Below, in pieces: positions 10,481-20,152 of a stretch of 64,000 bases of DNA. Each line of letters opens with the position of its first letter. Position 1 is the stretch's first letter. Made by a program: the position numbers and the translations under genes. The notes beneath the pieces are model-generated. The model saw only the letters and a list, made by a program, of their open reading frames with translations, made no database searches and had not been told where the DNA came from. The DNA is from Ailurus styani (lineage: Eukaryota; Chordata; Mammalia; Carnivora; Ailuridae), in assembly GCA_002007465.1 (NCBI GenBank), contig LNAC01000137.1, positions 1,869,011 to 1,933,010 on the forward strand, in the 5' to 3' direction.

Positions 10481-11689
10481 GAGAGCACAGGCTGTCCCTG
10501 GTTGCCAGCAGTGTCTTACCTTAGCAACTTCTTTGTGTTTTGTTTTCTTCCAAAGAGGAAGACTGAGGCACCACAGGAGAACCTCAGGTGCTCTGGGTTC
10601 AAGCCTTCTGTTATTTTCCACATCACTGGGAAGGCGTCCACATGATTTGAAGCCAAGGGACATATTACTTTACAGTGGAGGGCGGAAAGTTAGAGGATGG
10701 TGGGAAATGGAGAATTGGAGCATAGAGCCAGGATAAGCAGTCCGTGTTGTATGCCTCATGGCAACTGCTCCTGGAGTCATCGGGAGTAATATTCATAATC
10801 AGAGAAGTTGATGCTTTGGATGAGTGCCTGTGACTCTTCTGCTTCTGGCAAGCCAAACGGGCTGTCTTCCACAGGCCTGCAAGAGACTTCTCACATGGAA
10901 GGGACTGACGGTGAGGATGACTTTGAAAATATTTAACCACCGTGTTGCAGCTAGCAGACCAGTCAGATGACACAGTCCACGGACATCGGGATTGTTGCAC
11001 AAAGTGTGTGCAGGCTGAACCCCAGCCCAGGCCTGCCTTAGGGACCATCAAACCTGACACTTGTTTGGCAGGAGAGCTTGAAAGACTAACCTGAGACCAT
11101 GGGATGACAGGCTGGGAATGGGAGCTAGGTCTTTTGCATTCACCCTCCCTCCCTCTCCACTGCACATCGGACTCCTCCCTGGCCTCAAGGTCCCCATGGG
11201 ACAGGTACGCTCTGGGTTTATCCTACACTTGACTCACACCCATAGCTGCCCACAGCCAGGGTGTCTGATTCTCGAGGGATCCCAGGTGGGGAAAGCTTTG
11301 GTACCTCCCCTCAGAATTATAGCTTTTACACTGCTCATGCTTGTGTTGAAAATTCTTTCTCCACTAGTAAATAAACATCTACTATTTATGTTATTATCTA
11401 CATCTACAATTTATGTTGTGTAATATATGTAGTTACAAACATAATTTATTTGCAAGCCTATCACATAGCATATGGGAAAGGATGCAGGGGAATAGTCAGT
11501 TTTTTAAGAGTTGACTATCAGATGTGTAATATGGCTCTATTATTTTCCTTAAATCCACCTAATTCTGACTCCAAGTGCCCATCTTGCCAGGATAGTGAGA
11601 AAGGTAACATCTACCTCCCTCTTTTTAATCCAGAGGCTTGGGCAGAAGTCCAGAGGTCTTATGCAACACCAAGGCCCTGCCTTACCATC
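10481..11689. other. Unique sequence, no gene supported
   Basis: This stretch contains a 166-residue minus-strand open frame (10665-11165), among the longest in the window outside repeats. Its translation is low in recognisable motifs, rich in Ser and Pro, and has no splice or promoter context, so I treat it as chance. Confidence 0.4.
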
Positions 11690-11830
11690 ATTATTCATTT
11701 GTTCAACAAGTATTTATTGAACACCTACCACCTGCCAAGCCTGGCTCTAGGAGTTGATAAGTACTGATGTACAAAATAAGTAGTGATGTAAAAGAGGTGA
11801 AATCCTTGCCCTCTGCTCCAGGCTGAGCAG
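11690..11830 (-). mobile_element. L2 LINE 3' end
   Basis: GTTCAACAAGTATTTATTGA followed by ACACCTACCACCTGCCAAGC is the reverse of the L2 3' terminus, continuing into the L2 3' UTR. Confidence 0.75.
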
Positions 11831-12149
11831 CACTCAGCTCCTTATTGGCGAAGATGGGATGAGCGCTCCCTAAGAGCTCATGCAGCCCCTCCCCACTAGA
11901 CGCTCCTATCTAGACACTGCCAGGAAGCAGGGAGAAAAGCCCCATCTAGATGATTCTGCAGTCCTTCCTGAGGGAGACCTCTTCTCCTAGGCTCATCACT
12001 TCTCAAAGGCATCCTCCCTGGGCCCTCCATTTCCAGATCACCCGTCATGGTCCCTCAAGGCACAAAACATTTTTTAAGATCATAAATGTTATGCTTATTT
12101 TTTATTATAACATCCATACATCAGAAGACTCAAAACAAATTTATTTTGT

Positions 12150-12240
12150 ATTTAATTCAATGACTTTTTAAATAACTGTGGTAAAAATCACGTAAAATTT
12201 ACCACCTTAAACATTTTTTAAGTGTTCAGTGGCCTCAAGT
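12150..12240 (-). mobile_element. L1M 3'-UTR fragment
   Basis: ACTGTGGTAAAAATCACGTA and AAATTTACCACCTTAAACAT then AAGTGTTCAGTGGC match an antisense L1M 3' UTR. Confidence 0.65.
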
Positions 12241-12476
12241 GCCAAGGTGCAAAACTATTACCCCGAGAGGCTGCATCCGATTTTTAGCTCTGCCCGAATT
12301 TTCCAGACAAAGCTTTGCAAAGCCTGGAAATCTGAATGAAGGGAAAGGGAACCAATGTAATATTTTAGTCAACCAACCTGACATCTAAACATTGTAACTG
12401 TCAAACCAAGTTACAGTGCTGACTTGTCCCTGCTGAACTTTATGCCACATTCCTACCGTATACATTTGGTCAACAC

Positions 12477-12504
12477 GTGTGTGTGTGTGTGTGTGTGTGT
12501 GTGC
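12477..12504. repeat. (TG)n microsatellite
   Basis: About 14 TG units followed by imperfect CATGCACG and GTGCTCGTGTGC steps. Confidence 0.9.
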
Positions 12505-12993
12505 ATGCACGTAAGTGCTCGTGTGCACCTGCATTTGTCTGGCAGCTGGGCCTCAGGAGACTCTGAAAGATGGTTCTGTCTGTTACCAGATCACTTTCTA
12601 GTCAGAGTCCTGCTGCCTCTTGCTGATCTCCTGAGAAGGAGCTTAACCTCCACAGCACTTCAACCTAATTCCCACTGTCCCTAGCTGGGAAAGTCCCTGA
12701 TTAAACCCACGCTGGGTCAGGTATTTTCTGATCAAGGCCCAAGGATTATTTGGGAGATACCTACGTTGTAACTGAGGGCATTGAAGACTAAAAATCTCCC
12801 AAGACAGAAGGATGGATCTGTAAGGACGGAATTTTGTTCACTGTGACAGGACAAGATTTTTGGATGGAGGAATAGTTTTGTGCTTCACTCTCTTTTAAGG
12901 ATTATCATGAGATTTTCACATGTTTACCCAGCAGTTTAAAAAGTGTGTGTTTTCGGGGTGGGGGTAGTTTGCAGCACTTGGCAATTTCGTCTA

Positions 12994-13017
12994 CAGTCAT
13001 GGTGTAAACCATGACTG
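12994..13017. repeat. Perfect inverted repeat (hairpin)
   Basis: CAGTCATGGT and ACCATGACTG are exact reverse complements around GTAA. The stem is 10 bp. It is not followed by a T-run and lies in no known repeat. Confidence 0.8.
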
Positions 13018-13192
13018 CTGTGCCACAGACTCTGATTTCTGACTTCCCCCTGATTCTGTTTTCATAAATCCAGCTTCCTTCTGGATACCTCCCCCAGGAT
13101 ACTCATGGAATCTCAAATTCAGTATGTGTACAACCAAAGTCATCATTTGCTCCCCCCCCCAAACCAAGCCTTCTTCCTGGTGTTTCTATTTC

Positions 13193-13383
13193 CTTTTTTT
13201 GAGAGAGAGAGAGAGAACATGCATGAGGGGGTGGGGCAGGTGAGGGGAAGGGCAGAGGGAGAGAGAGGGAGAGAATCTTAAGCAGGCAGTATGGAGCCTG
13301 AGGACCTTGGGCTCAATCTCAAGACCCTGGGATCTTGACCTAAGCCAAAGGCAGATGCTTCACCAACTGAGCCACCAGGAGCC
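13193..13383 (-). mobile_element. Can-SINE, older type
   Basis: GA-rich body then TTGACCTAAGCCAAAGGCAG and ACTGAGCCACCAGGAGCCC. Target duplications CCTGGTGTTTCTATTTC (13176-13192) and CCTGGTGTTTCCATTTC (13384-13400) differ at one base. The usual AAAGATTTTATTT tail complement is missing, so the 3' end is shortened. Confidence 0.93.
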
Positions 13384-13544
13384 CCTGGTGTTTCCATTTC
13401 TATTAATAGTGGTGGTCTCCCTGTTCTTTGTGTTCACAATCTTCAAATGATCTCTGGGTCTTTCCTTTCCCTTGTTTCCCCACATCTGGGTAGTTAGAAT
13501 AGTCTTTGGATGCTGTGATCTTCATAAGATCTTTCAATCCACTC

Positions 13545-13800
13545 CTTCCTTTCCATCCCCACCACCAGTGGCCTCGTTCTGGCCCTCCTGGGCTCTTACC
13601 TGAAGTATTACTGTAGCTTCATAGTTGTTTTCTTCACATTGGTGTCTGGTTACTAGTATAATGGTCTAGGTCAATCTTCCTGGTTATGTTTTCAGTCATA
13701 TTGCTAGAGGGTGAGGACTGTATTTTATTCATTTTTGTATCCCAGTGCATAAGATGGTACCTGGTACATAGTAGGTACCGAATAAAAGATGGATTGAATT
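13545..13800 (+). mobile_element. L2 LINE 3' region
   Basis: CCATCCCCACCACCAGTGGC and GGCTCTTACCTGAAGTATTA resemble the L2 ORF2 C-terminal region. GGTGAGGACTGTATTTTATT and TACATAGTAGGTACCGAATA are the L2 3' UTR end. Confidence 0.8.
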
Positions 13801-14043
13801 ATATTGTTTTTCTACTGAAATTTTTTCAGTGGCTTTCCATTCCCTACTGAACGAAGCTCCAGCCTGGCATTCTGAGCCCTCTGTTTAATGGAATGGGTTA
13901 TCACTTAACTAAACAACTGCTTCTCTTCAAATATTCTCTCTACTCTCATACCTCACACACTTTGCTGGTACTTTCTCTTCCATTTGGAATACATATCTAT
14001 TAAACTTCTGCTCATTCTTCATTCATTTTTATATTTAAAAATT
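13733..14043. repeat. Direct duplication copy 1 (probable assembly artefact)
   Basis: This 311-base segment recurs at 14045-14355 with only the change GG to AT at 13757-13758 seen between copies. A lone N at 14044 joins them. It cuts across repeat boundaries, which argues against a transposition event. Confidence 0.9.
13805..14010 (+). mobile_element. L2 LINE fragment
   Basis: TTCAGTGGCTTTCCATTCCC, ACGAAGCTCCAGCCTGGCAT and CTGGTACTTTCTCTTCCATT follow the L2 ORF2 C-terminal order (in L2, CAGTGGCTCCCCATTGCC...). The same fragment recurs in the duplicated copy at 14117-14322. Confidence 0.8.
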
Positions 14044-14044
14044 N

Positions 14045-14355
14045 TTTTGTATCCCAGTGCATAAGATATTACCTGGTACATAGTAGGTACCGAATAAAAG
14101 ATGGATTGAATTATATTGTTTTTCTACTGAAATTTTTTCAGTGGCTTTCCATTCCCTACTGAACGAAGCTCCAGCCTGGCATTCTGAGCCCTCTGTTTAA
14201 TGGAATGGGTTATCACTTAACTAAACAACTGCTTCTCTTCAAATATTCTCTCTACTCTCATACCTCACACACTTTGCTGGTACTTTCTCTTCCATTTGGA
14301 ATACATATCTATTAAACTTCTGCTCATTCTTCATTCATTTTTATATTTAAAAATT
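14045..14355. repeat. Direct duplication copy 2 (probable assembly artefact)
   Basis: Second copy of 13733-14043 at offset 312. Its right flank (TTTTTAATGATAAG) continues naturally into downstream unique sequence, whereas copy 1 stops at the N. Confidence 0.9.
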
Positions 14356-14644
14356 TTTAATGATAAGTAAATGCTACTTTTATAATTTAAAAAACCTCTC
14401 AACATTTAAAATTTTGTGTGTTTGAAATAGTTCATGAAAAAATTTGTTTGAATCCTCCCATCTGGACTATTATATAGACATTCAAAATTGCAGTTATGGA
14501 TGTGTATTATATGCTATTGTTTTTTACATTTTTTATGTTTGAGATTTTCATAGTAAAGTTCTTAAAAATACTTACCAAGTCTGTATAAGAACATAAGAAT
14601 ATTTATAATTTTAGGTGAAAAAAAGCATGCAGTAATTGTTAGTG

Positions 14645-15006
14645 ATGTCCACAGATAACTTCCCATTCCCCTTCCCAAGCACTTCCTTGGAGTTATGTGT
14701 GGCCCTATGACTTCCTTTGGTCGATTAAATGTGAGCAGAAATGATGTGTGTAACTGTTAAATGAAGTCCTCAACAGCCACTGAGTGACTGACCCTATTTT
14801 TCTCTCCCACAGGTTCTGATGGTGTTCAGACGGTCAATACTCCATCAGCCCGAGTCCCTGTGTAAGTATGACCTGGAACAGAGGCTCTGCTGACCTGAGA
14901 TGAACACGGAGAATAAGTGGGAACTAAACCTTTGTTTTTCTAAGCCACTGATGTTTGGGGGTCGTCTGTGGCTGCAGTACCAGGTGGCCAATTCTGACTG
15001 ACGCAA
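14645..15006 (+). mobile_element. MLT1-type LTR (ERVL-MaLR)
   Basis: The sequence CTTGGAGTTATGTGTGGCCC, TAAATGTGAGCAGAAATGAT and, near the right end, TCTAAGCCACTGATGTTTGG plus GGCCAATTCTGACTGACGCA track the MLT1 LTR from U3 to the 3' end. No internal region is attached. It contains an exon-like segment at 14813-14861. Confidence 0.8.
14813..14861 (+). other. Exon-like segment in MLT1 LTR
   Basis: A strong acceptor (CTATTTTTCTCTCCCACAG) ends at 14812 and a consensus donor GTAAGT starts at 14862. The 49 bases between are open in one frame (16 codons plus one base). MLT1 LTRs are known to donate splice sites; use of this one is inference. Confidence 0.35.
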
Positions 15007-15550
15007 AGCAGGAGGCAGCTTGAAGCAGTATAGATCACCAGATACCTGAAGGCCTTACAGACACAGAAGAGCAGAATCATTTCTTAGATGCATTGCTGGA
15101 CTTGTAAGCAGTAAGAGAATTGTCTAAGGACAGCTCTTCCCCCTGAAAGTGAGTTGAAACTAGAAATGGGAGTCAAAAGGCTAGGAAAATAAGAAATTGA
15201 ATTGTCCTGAGGGCCAGTGTAGCACTGTGAGAAGCTTTGAAGCATCAGGAGATGGGGAAGTCAAGAATCTGAGATTTTCGCATTAGGCCAAGACGCTCCA
15301 GAAGGGGTAGAAGGTCTCGGGTTGGTATGTTCCCTGTGCCTCCCACTAGAAGCAGAAACAAATCCTCACAGTAAGAAGGCTGTGAAGAGCCATGTTTGAA
15401 TTCAAATCCAAGATGACCAAGCACAGAAGGAGGCAGGCTACTGAGAGATAGATAGTCGGCAGAAAAACAAACATCCGGTTTAGAACCCAAGAACTTTGAA
15501 TATTGGAATTCTCAGATACAGCCTATATTTTTTAACTTGCAAAAGTGTAC
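15007..15550. other. Unique sequence, no gene seen
   Basis: No repeat or gene recognised. The minus-strand frame at 15245-15490 has no domain. Confidence 0.4.
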
Positions 15551-15800
15551 AAAGCAATAATTAAGTGCTAGGCATCACTCCAAAGGTTGTTTTCAAATGT
15601 AACTTGTTTAATTTTCATAGCAATTCTATGAAGCAAGTATTATTATTACCCCCATTTTATAAATGAAAAAGTTGAGGCACAGAGATTAGGTAAATTGTCC
15701 TAGGTCAACGTTTCCTAAGTAGCGACGCTACAATTTGGATCTAGGCAGTTTGATTCTGGAGTCTGGACTCTCCACCACTATGTTTTGCTGCCTTTCTAAC
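15550..15800 (-). mobile_element. MIR SINE
   Basis: Near complete antisense MIR: AAGTGCTAGGCATCACTCCA, ATTATTACCCCCATTTTATA, GTTGAGGCACAGAGATTAGG, and head complement GATTCTGGAGTCTGGACTCT. Confidence 0.9.
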
Positions 15801-15959
15801 AGAATTGGTACATATGAAGAATTTAAAGAAATCAGGGGTGAAATACCAAAGAGAAGCAAGCAATAAAAGCCCCTCAGAGATGACTGGGTAGATTTGGAAA
15901 ACGAATAATAAAAGAACCCCTAGAAATGAAAATAAAATGGTTAAAAGTAAACATTTGAT

Positions 15960-16570
15960 GAACATGTTAAATATCTGAAGAGGTCGGTCGTCAGTGAATT
16001 GAAAAACTATGCAGAAAATATCCAGAGTGTTGCATGGGAAAAAAGGGAATGAGGGTATGAAGAGGAAGGGTATGATATGGAAGTTAAAATGGAAAGTTTG
16101 AATGCATATTTAATTGGAGTTTTGGAAGGAGAAGATAGAGAAAATGGAAGAGACATAATATTTGAAGCCACAGTGGCTGAAAATTCCTCAGAATTGACAA
16201 AAAGACCTAAATCCACAGATTTAGGAAATACAGCATATCCCTAGCAAGGTACATTAAAAAGAAGCTTATGCCTTCGACAAGTTTATAGGGAAACTGGAGA
16301 ACACCAAAGACAACGAGAAAATCTTAAAAGCAGCTTGGAAGAAAAGAAACGTCACCTACAAAGGGCTGACAGTTAGACTCTTAGTGGCCTTAGCAATAAC
16401 AACAGTAAATGCAAAGAGACAGTGGAATACTATATTCAAAGCGTTGAAAGGAAAAACTGTCCCCGGGATAGCCAGAAAAGCTCTATTTCATGAATGAGAA
16501 TAAAGTGAAGACATTTTCAGATAAACAAAATCTAACAGAACTTTACTGAAGGAATTTACACCCATCCCTC
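15960..16570 (+). mobile_element. Ancient L1 ORF1 remnant (L1M/HAL1-like)
   Basis: The translation in pieces gives L1 ORF1p C-terminal-like text. KEKILKAAW-like sequence (AGAAAATCTTAAAAGCAGCT) is followed by KKRNVTYKGL, RQWNTIFKAL and a DIFR-like TTTTCAGATAAACAAAATCT. It is interrupted by stops and frameshifts, and no ORF2 follows directly. An ORF1-only relic is what HAL1 elements leave, but truncation of an L1M is equally possible. Confidence 0.75.
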
Positions 16571-16860
16571 AAGATTCATGTCAAATGTTATTTCTTCCAT
16601 GGAGCTCTGGCCTGATTCTCTTCTTTGGAATTTTGGTAGCATTTCATTTGATCCTGTCTCATGATGCTTATCAAATTCACAGGCCGAGATTATATGTGCC
16701 TTTTCATACCCGCCCCCCAATCCTCACCCCCATTGCTCTTGCCCTCTTTTAGTAAAGGCCCCAGGAACACTTTTGTGTCTAACTCACCTTAACTTTCTGT
16801 ATAATTCCTATCATGATATGTGTGTGTAGTAGCTGTTTAGTAAGTATTTGTTGAAGTCCA
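16560..16860 (+). mobile_element. L2 LINE 3' end
   Basis: TCAAGATTCATGTCAAATGT and TTCCATGGAGCTCTGGCCTG match the L2 C-terminal coding region, and TTAGTAAGTATTTGTTGAAG its 3' end. Confidence 0.8.
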
Positions 16861-17734
16861 CTGCTCAGTCTTCTCCTGTGTTCTCTCTCTGTGTTTCATT
16901 AACTACCCATTCCCAAAGATGTTCGCTTCGAGGGGGTGTTATGATCAAACCCTCTTCAAAAATGCTGTGTAGAGTGCTGTATCTCCCTGTTGGAGATCCA
17001 CAGTTTAATTTGTGTGTGTTGCCAGTTCCCCAAATTATTTGATTATACAACTGCTTCTACTCTTTACTCCATGAATATCTCAAGAGACTGGTGTTTCTAA
17101 GGACACACTTACTACAGAAGACAATGACTTATTTGAGTATCCAAGCCAAAGAGCCAACATTTTGGATCCCAGTTCTATTAATACCTAACCACATAATTAG
17201 TTTTAAGTCATGTGTCCTCTGGCTCCTTATTTGTGACATATGATAAGCAGACCATATCATATCATAAGCAGTCCCTTCAAACTCTAAAGTTCCATGAATT
17301 AAAGAGCATAGTCTCTTACAATCAACCAGTCAGTCATTCCACACATATTAAATTCCTTGTATGTGGCAGTGTGCAAAATACTGGGCATGTTTTCACTTTG
17401 CTATCCATTGAGAATGATTTTCTAGAGCCCACTATTAGAAAATTGTTCTTTGGCTTCCAGAGTCAAATTTCTTCTGGTTAAAAACTGAGCATTTACTGTC
17501 TCTTTATTGTATATATCAGGTTGCAGGATGAATCTTTAGAATCAAAATTTATCGTCTATCTAGACTTATGACTTTTTTACCCAAGAGTTCCATTGTAGGA
17601 ATTAAAAATTTAACATGATCACTTAAGTGTCTTTAGATTTTCATCTTTTCATCGTAACTTTAAATGTGCATCTTTCACTGTCTTTGTAAAAGTTCAGTCC
17701 TCCATAGTTTAAAAAGCAAATTCTAGTGCTATGG
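16861..17734. other. Unique sequence, no gene seen
   Basis: No recognised repeat. Short frames at 16848-17042 and 17212-17481 show no domain. Confidence 0.4.
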
Positions 17735-17960
17735 TGTCAACTGAGCACTATTGTGTATAGACACTGTCCTAAGCATTTCACACGCGTTATCTCATTTAAT
17801 CCTTATGACAACCACGAGAGCCAAGTGCTAATATGGTTCCCATTTTACAGAGGTTCAATAACTTGCCCAAAGTCATACAGCTGGTAAAGCTGGGCTTTGA
17901 CCCAATGTAGTATGGATCCTGAGTCTGCACTCTGTATTCCAATATTTAACTGCCACTATT
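17735..17960 (-). mobile_element. MIR SINE
   Basis: Nearly full antisense MIR: ACTGAGCACTATTGTGTATA, GTTATCTCATTTAATCCTTA, CCCATTTTACAGAGGTTCAA, CAAAGTCATACAGCTGGTAA. Confidence 0.92.
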
Positions 17961-18689
17961 CTTCAGATACTGTCCAGAAGTTTTTCCGATGGAAAGTTAA
18001 GGGTTAAGATCTCTGAAAAGCTGAACAATTGTATGGGATTTTTAAACGTCTAACTTCAGCCAGGTAGTATATAGTGAGGAGGTAATGAAAAATTAAAAGC
18101 TTTTTTTCTTTCCTTTTTGGCTAAGTAGTAATCTTTGTGGTTCTGAATATATCCATGTGCCAGAGAATTGCACTTCGGATAATACGTTAACATAAAATTG
18201 GTGGTACAGTTTAAACCTGACAGCTCTCTGTGTCTGATAGGTTCTGAGAAAGTAATTTTAAAGATAAGACTTTACTCTCAAATCTTAAATAGATTCTGTA
18301 AACATTTCCAACACCATCCAGTCTTTATGGACTCGTTTCAATTATATGGAGAAAAACTATAATGCTAGGAGGAGAGGACTCTTTTGATCATAAAATATTG
18401 TATTGCCAGAAGAAAAGCAAAATATATTCAAAGAAATGGGAACTACACAATGTCGGTGAGAATTCCTGGCATTTAGTTTTAGAAACCATTTTGCATGGAA
18501 ATGAATAAAATATAAACACAGTACTTCATCTAGGATATGGCAAGAAACTTCAAGATTGTAATGTGCATTAAGATAACATTCCAAACCTATCCTTTCAAGT
18601 TTTCAGCCAAGAATTTGTTTTTACAATTTCTTTGCAGTTGGCAAACAGCTAGACTCTGCTTGAGATATCAGTTTTCATGCTTAAGGTCC
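17961..18689. other. Unique sequence, no gene seen
   Basis: AT-rich single-copy sequence; nothing recognised. Confidence 0.4.
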
Positions 18690-18815
18690 CAATCCCATTG
18701 TGTGTAACTATTAACTTACTGTATGACCTTGACAAACTCAACCCAACCCAAATTTAGGAGGTGGATCTATTAGGCCCCTTCTAACTTTAAAATTCTGTGG
18801 TTCTAGCCTATGGAT
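18690..18815 (+). mobile_element. MIR-like fragment
   Basis: TTACTGTATGACCTTGACAA and CCCCTTCTAACTTTAAAATTC resemble the MIR/MIR3 sense sequence with the middle eroded. Confidence 0.5.
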
Positions 18816-19594
18816 TATGACATAAACACCATGAAAAGTGCTTGCTAGAGGGGATTGGATTTTTAGAATTTGGGCTACTTAAGCATCTTTAAGTGACCTA
18901 CCTCTGAGCCAGTTATAAAGAGAATGTAAACCATGGCAGCCAGGGCCCGTCGGTGATTTACTTGGTTTTGGTGCTGGTCAGCAGCTGCTGTGTTTGTTTC
19001 AAGTCCCCAAGCACCTTCTGTCATTCCCAGAGACAGTCTGTCTGTGTGCTTTCTTGACTCCCCAACATGAATGAGGTCTGAGAAACTCTGGGCAAAAGAA
19101 TCAGTGAACTGGCACAGACCATGAAATGACCTTGAATGTCTTCCTAAACTGCAGGGAGGTGTGTCCTCTTTGGGACCGTGCCTGATTGCCCCTCCAGATT
19201 GAAAGGCGTATGCCCCCAGCTGGCTTGAGGTTTAGCTGTGGACAGTTCTTCAGCTCAGACCCACTCAGGAGAGTTTTTGGATGAAGAGAGCAGCTTTGCC
19301 CAAAGCCACCCCACTTTCCAGGGTAGCCTACAGCTAAGGATTGCAGATTCCATGGAGAAGCTGGTTAAGGACCCTACTGCCCCAGTGGGGTCCAAATCTT
19401 AGGGGCCATGTCCGTGTCCCAGGGTGGGGTGAGCGGTGCAGCTTCTCCCGTGGCCCATAGATGTCGCCTCTGAGCTCTCCTCGGTAAACTTTCCAGCCCA
19501 AGATCTCTTTCTCAGAGTCCCCTGCTGGGGATCCAGACCTGCCACAGAGACTTTATGGACCTGAGTTGGAACTGGGGCTCTGCTTAGTTCAGTC
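18816..19594. other. Unique sequence, no gene seen
   Basis: GC content rises at 18940-19560 (many CAG, CTG and CCC runs) but no frame or splice structure supports an exon. Confidence 0.4.
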
Positions 19595-19930
19595 TAGGGA
19601 TAATTTCCACTTTAGCAAAATGGAAGTAATAGCTACTTCATAGTATTCTTTACTGTAAGAAAGTGAGGAAAAGAGTCCAAAGCACATAGGAAATGATTAG
19701 CAGCAATAATTTAACATTTATTGAGCAATTACGTGTCATGGCATATACTTCACCACACAAAAATTCCATGTTTATAATATCCCTATTTTACAAATGAGAA
19801 AACTGAGGTGCAGAAAAGTTAAATATCTTCTCCAATGTCACACAGCTCATAAAAGTCAAGAATTCAAACCCAGGCAGCTGGACTGCAGAATCAGTGTTCT
19901 TAGCTAAAACCCTGCTGTCTCCCATTGCTA
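19595..19930 (-). mobile_element. MIR SINE, with an adjacent sense MIR fragment
   Basis: Positions 19695-19930 are a nearly full antisense MIR (CATTTATTGAGCAATTACGT, TTTTACAAATGAGAAAACTG, TTCAAACCCAGGCAGCTGGA). Positions 19595-19695 look like a sense MIR fragment (AGCAAAATGGAAGTAATAGC), so two insertions abut. Confidence 0.85.
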
Positions 19931-20070
19931 AACAAAAATTTTTAATGTATTTGCATGATGATAAATAAAAGCCCAATCATGTCACCTGATTCCAGAAGGA
20001 CCTTTAGCAAGGCAATCGTAAAAGAAAAATTTTATGAAGAATTTTTGTACTCCTATCGTTTATATTTTTG
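19931..20070. other. Unique AT-rich spacer
   Basis: Nothing recognised between the MIR and the minisatellite. Confidence 0.4.
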
Positions 20071-20152
20071 TGTTACTACAGATTATGTTCCTATAGATTA
20101 TGTCTTACTATAGATTCCTTGTGTTACTGTAGATTATGTTACCACAGATCAT
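20071..20152. repeat. Degenerate minisatellite, about 16-bp unit x5
   Basis: Five diverged units of the type TGTTACTACAGATTAT occur in a row (GTTCCTATAGATTAT, GTCTTACTATAGATT, TGTTACTGTAGATTAT, GTTACCACAGATCAT). A short CCTTG insertion lies between units 3 and 4. Confidence 0.75.

Larger units (their letters stand above)
12241..13175. other. Unique sequence with microsatellite and hairpin
   Basis: It holds a (TG)n tract (12477-12504) and a perfect 10-bp inverted repeat with a 4-base loop (12994-13017). No gene or other repeat is recognised. Confidence 0.45.

Noticed and set aside
10665..11165. 166-residue open frame on the minus strand as a gene
   Set aside because: No domain, signal peptide, membrane segment or splice context. 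Composition looks random and the length is within reach of chance in 64 kb.
13733..14355. Genuine tandem L2 duplication
   Set aside because: The near identity of copies, against the age of L2, and the N at the junction fit an assembly artefact better.
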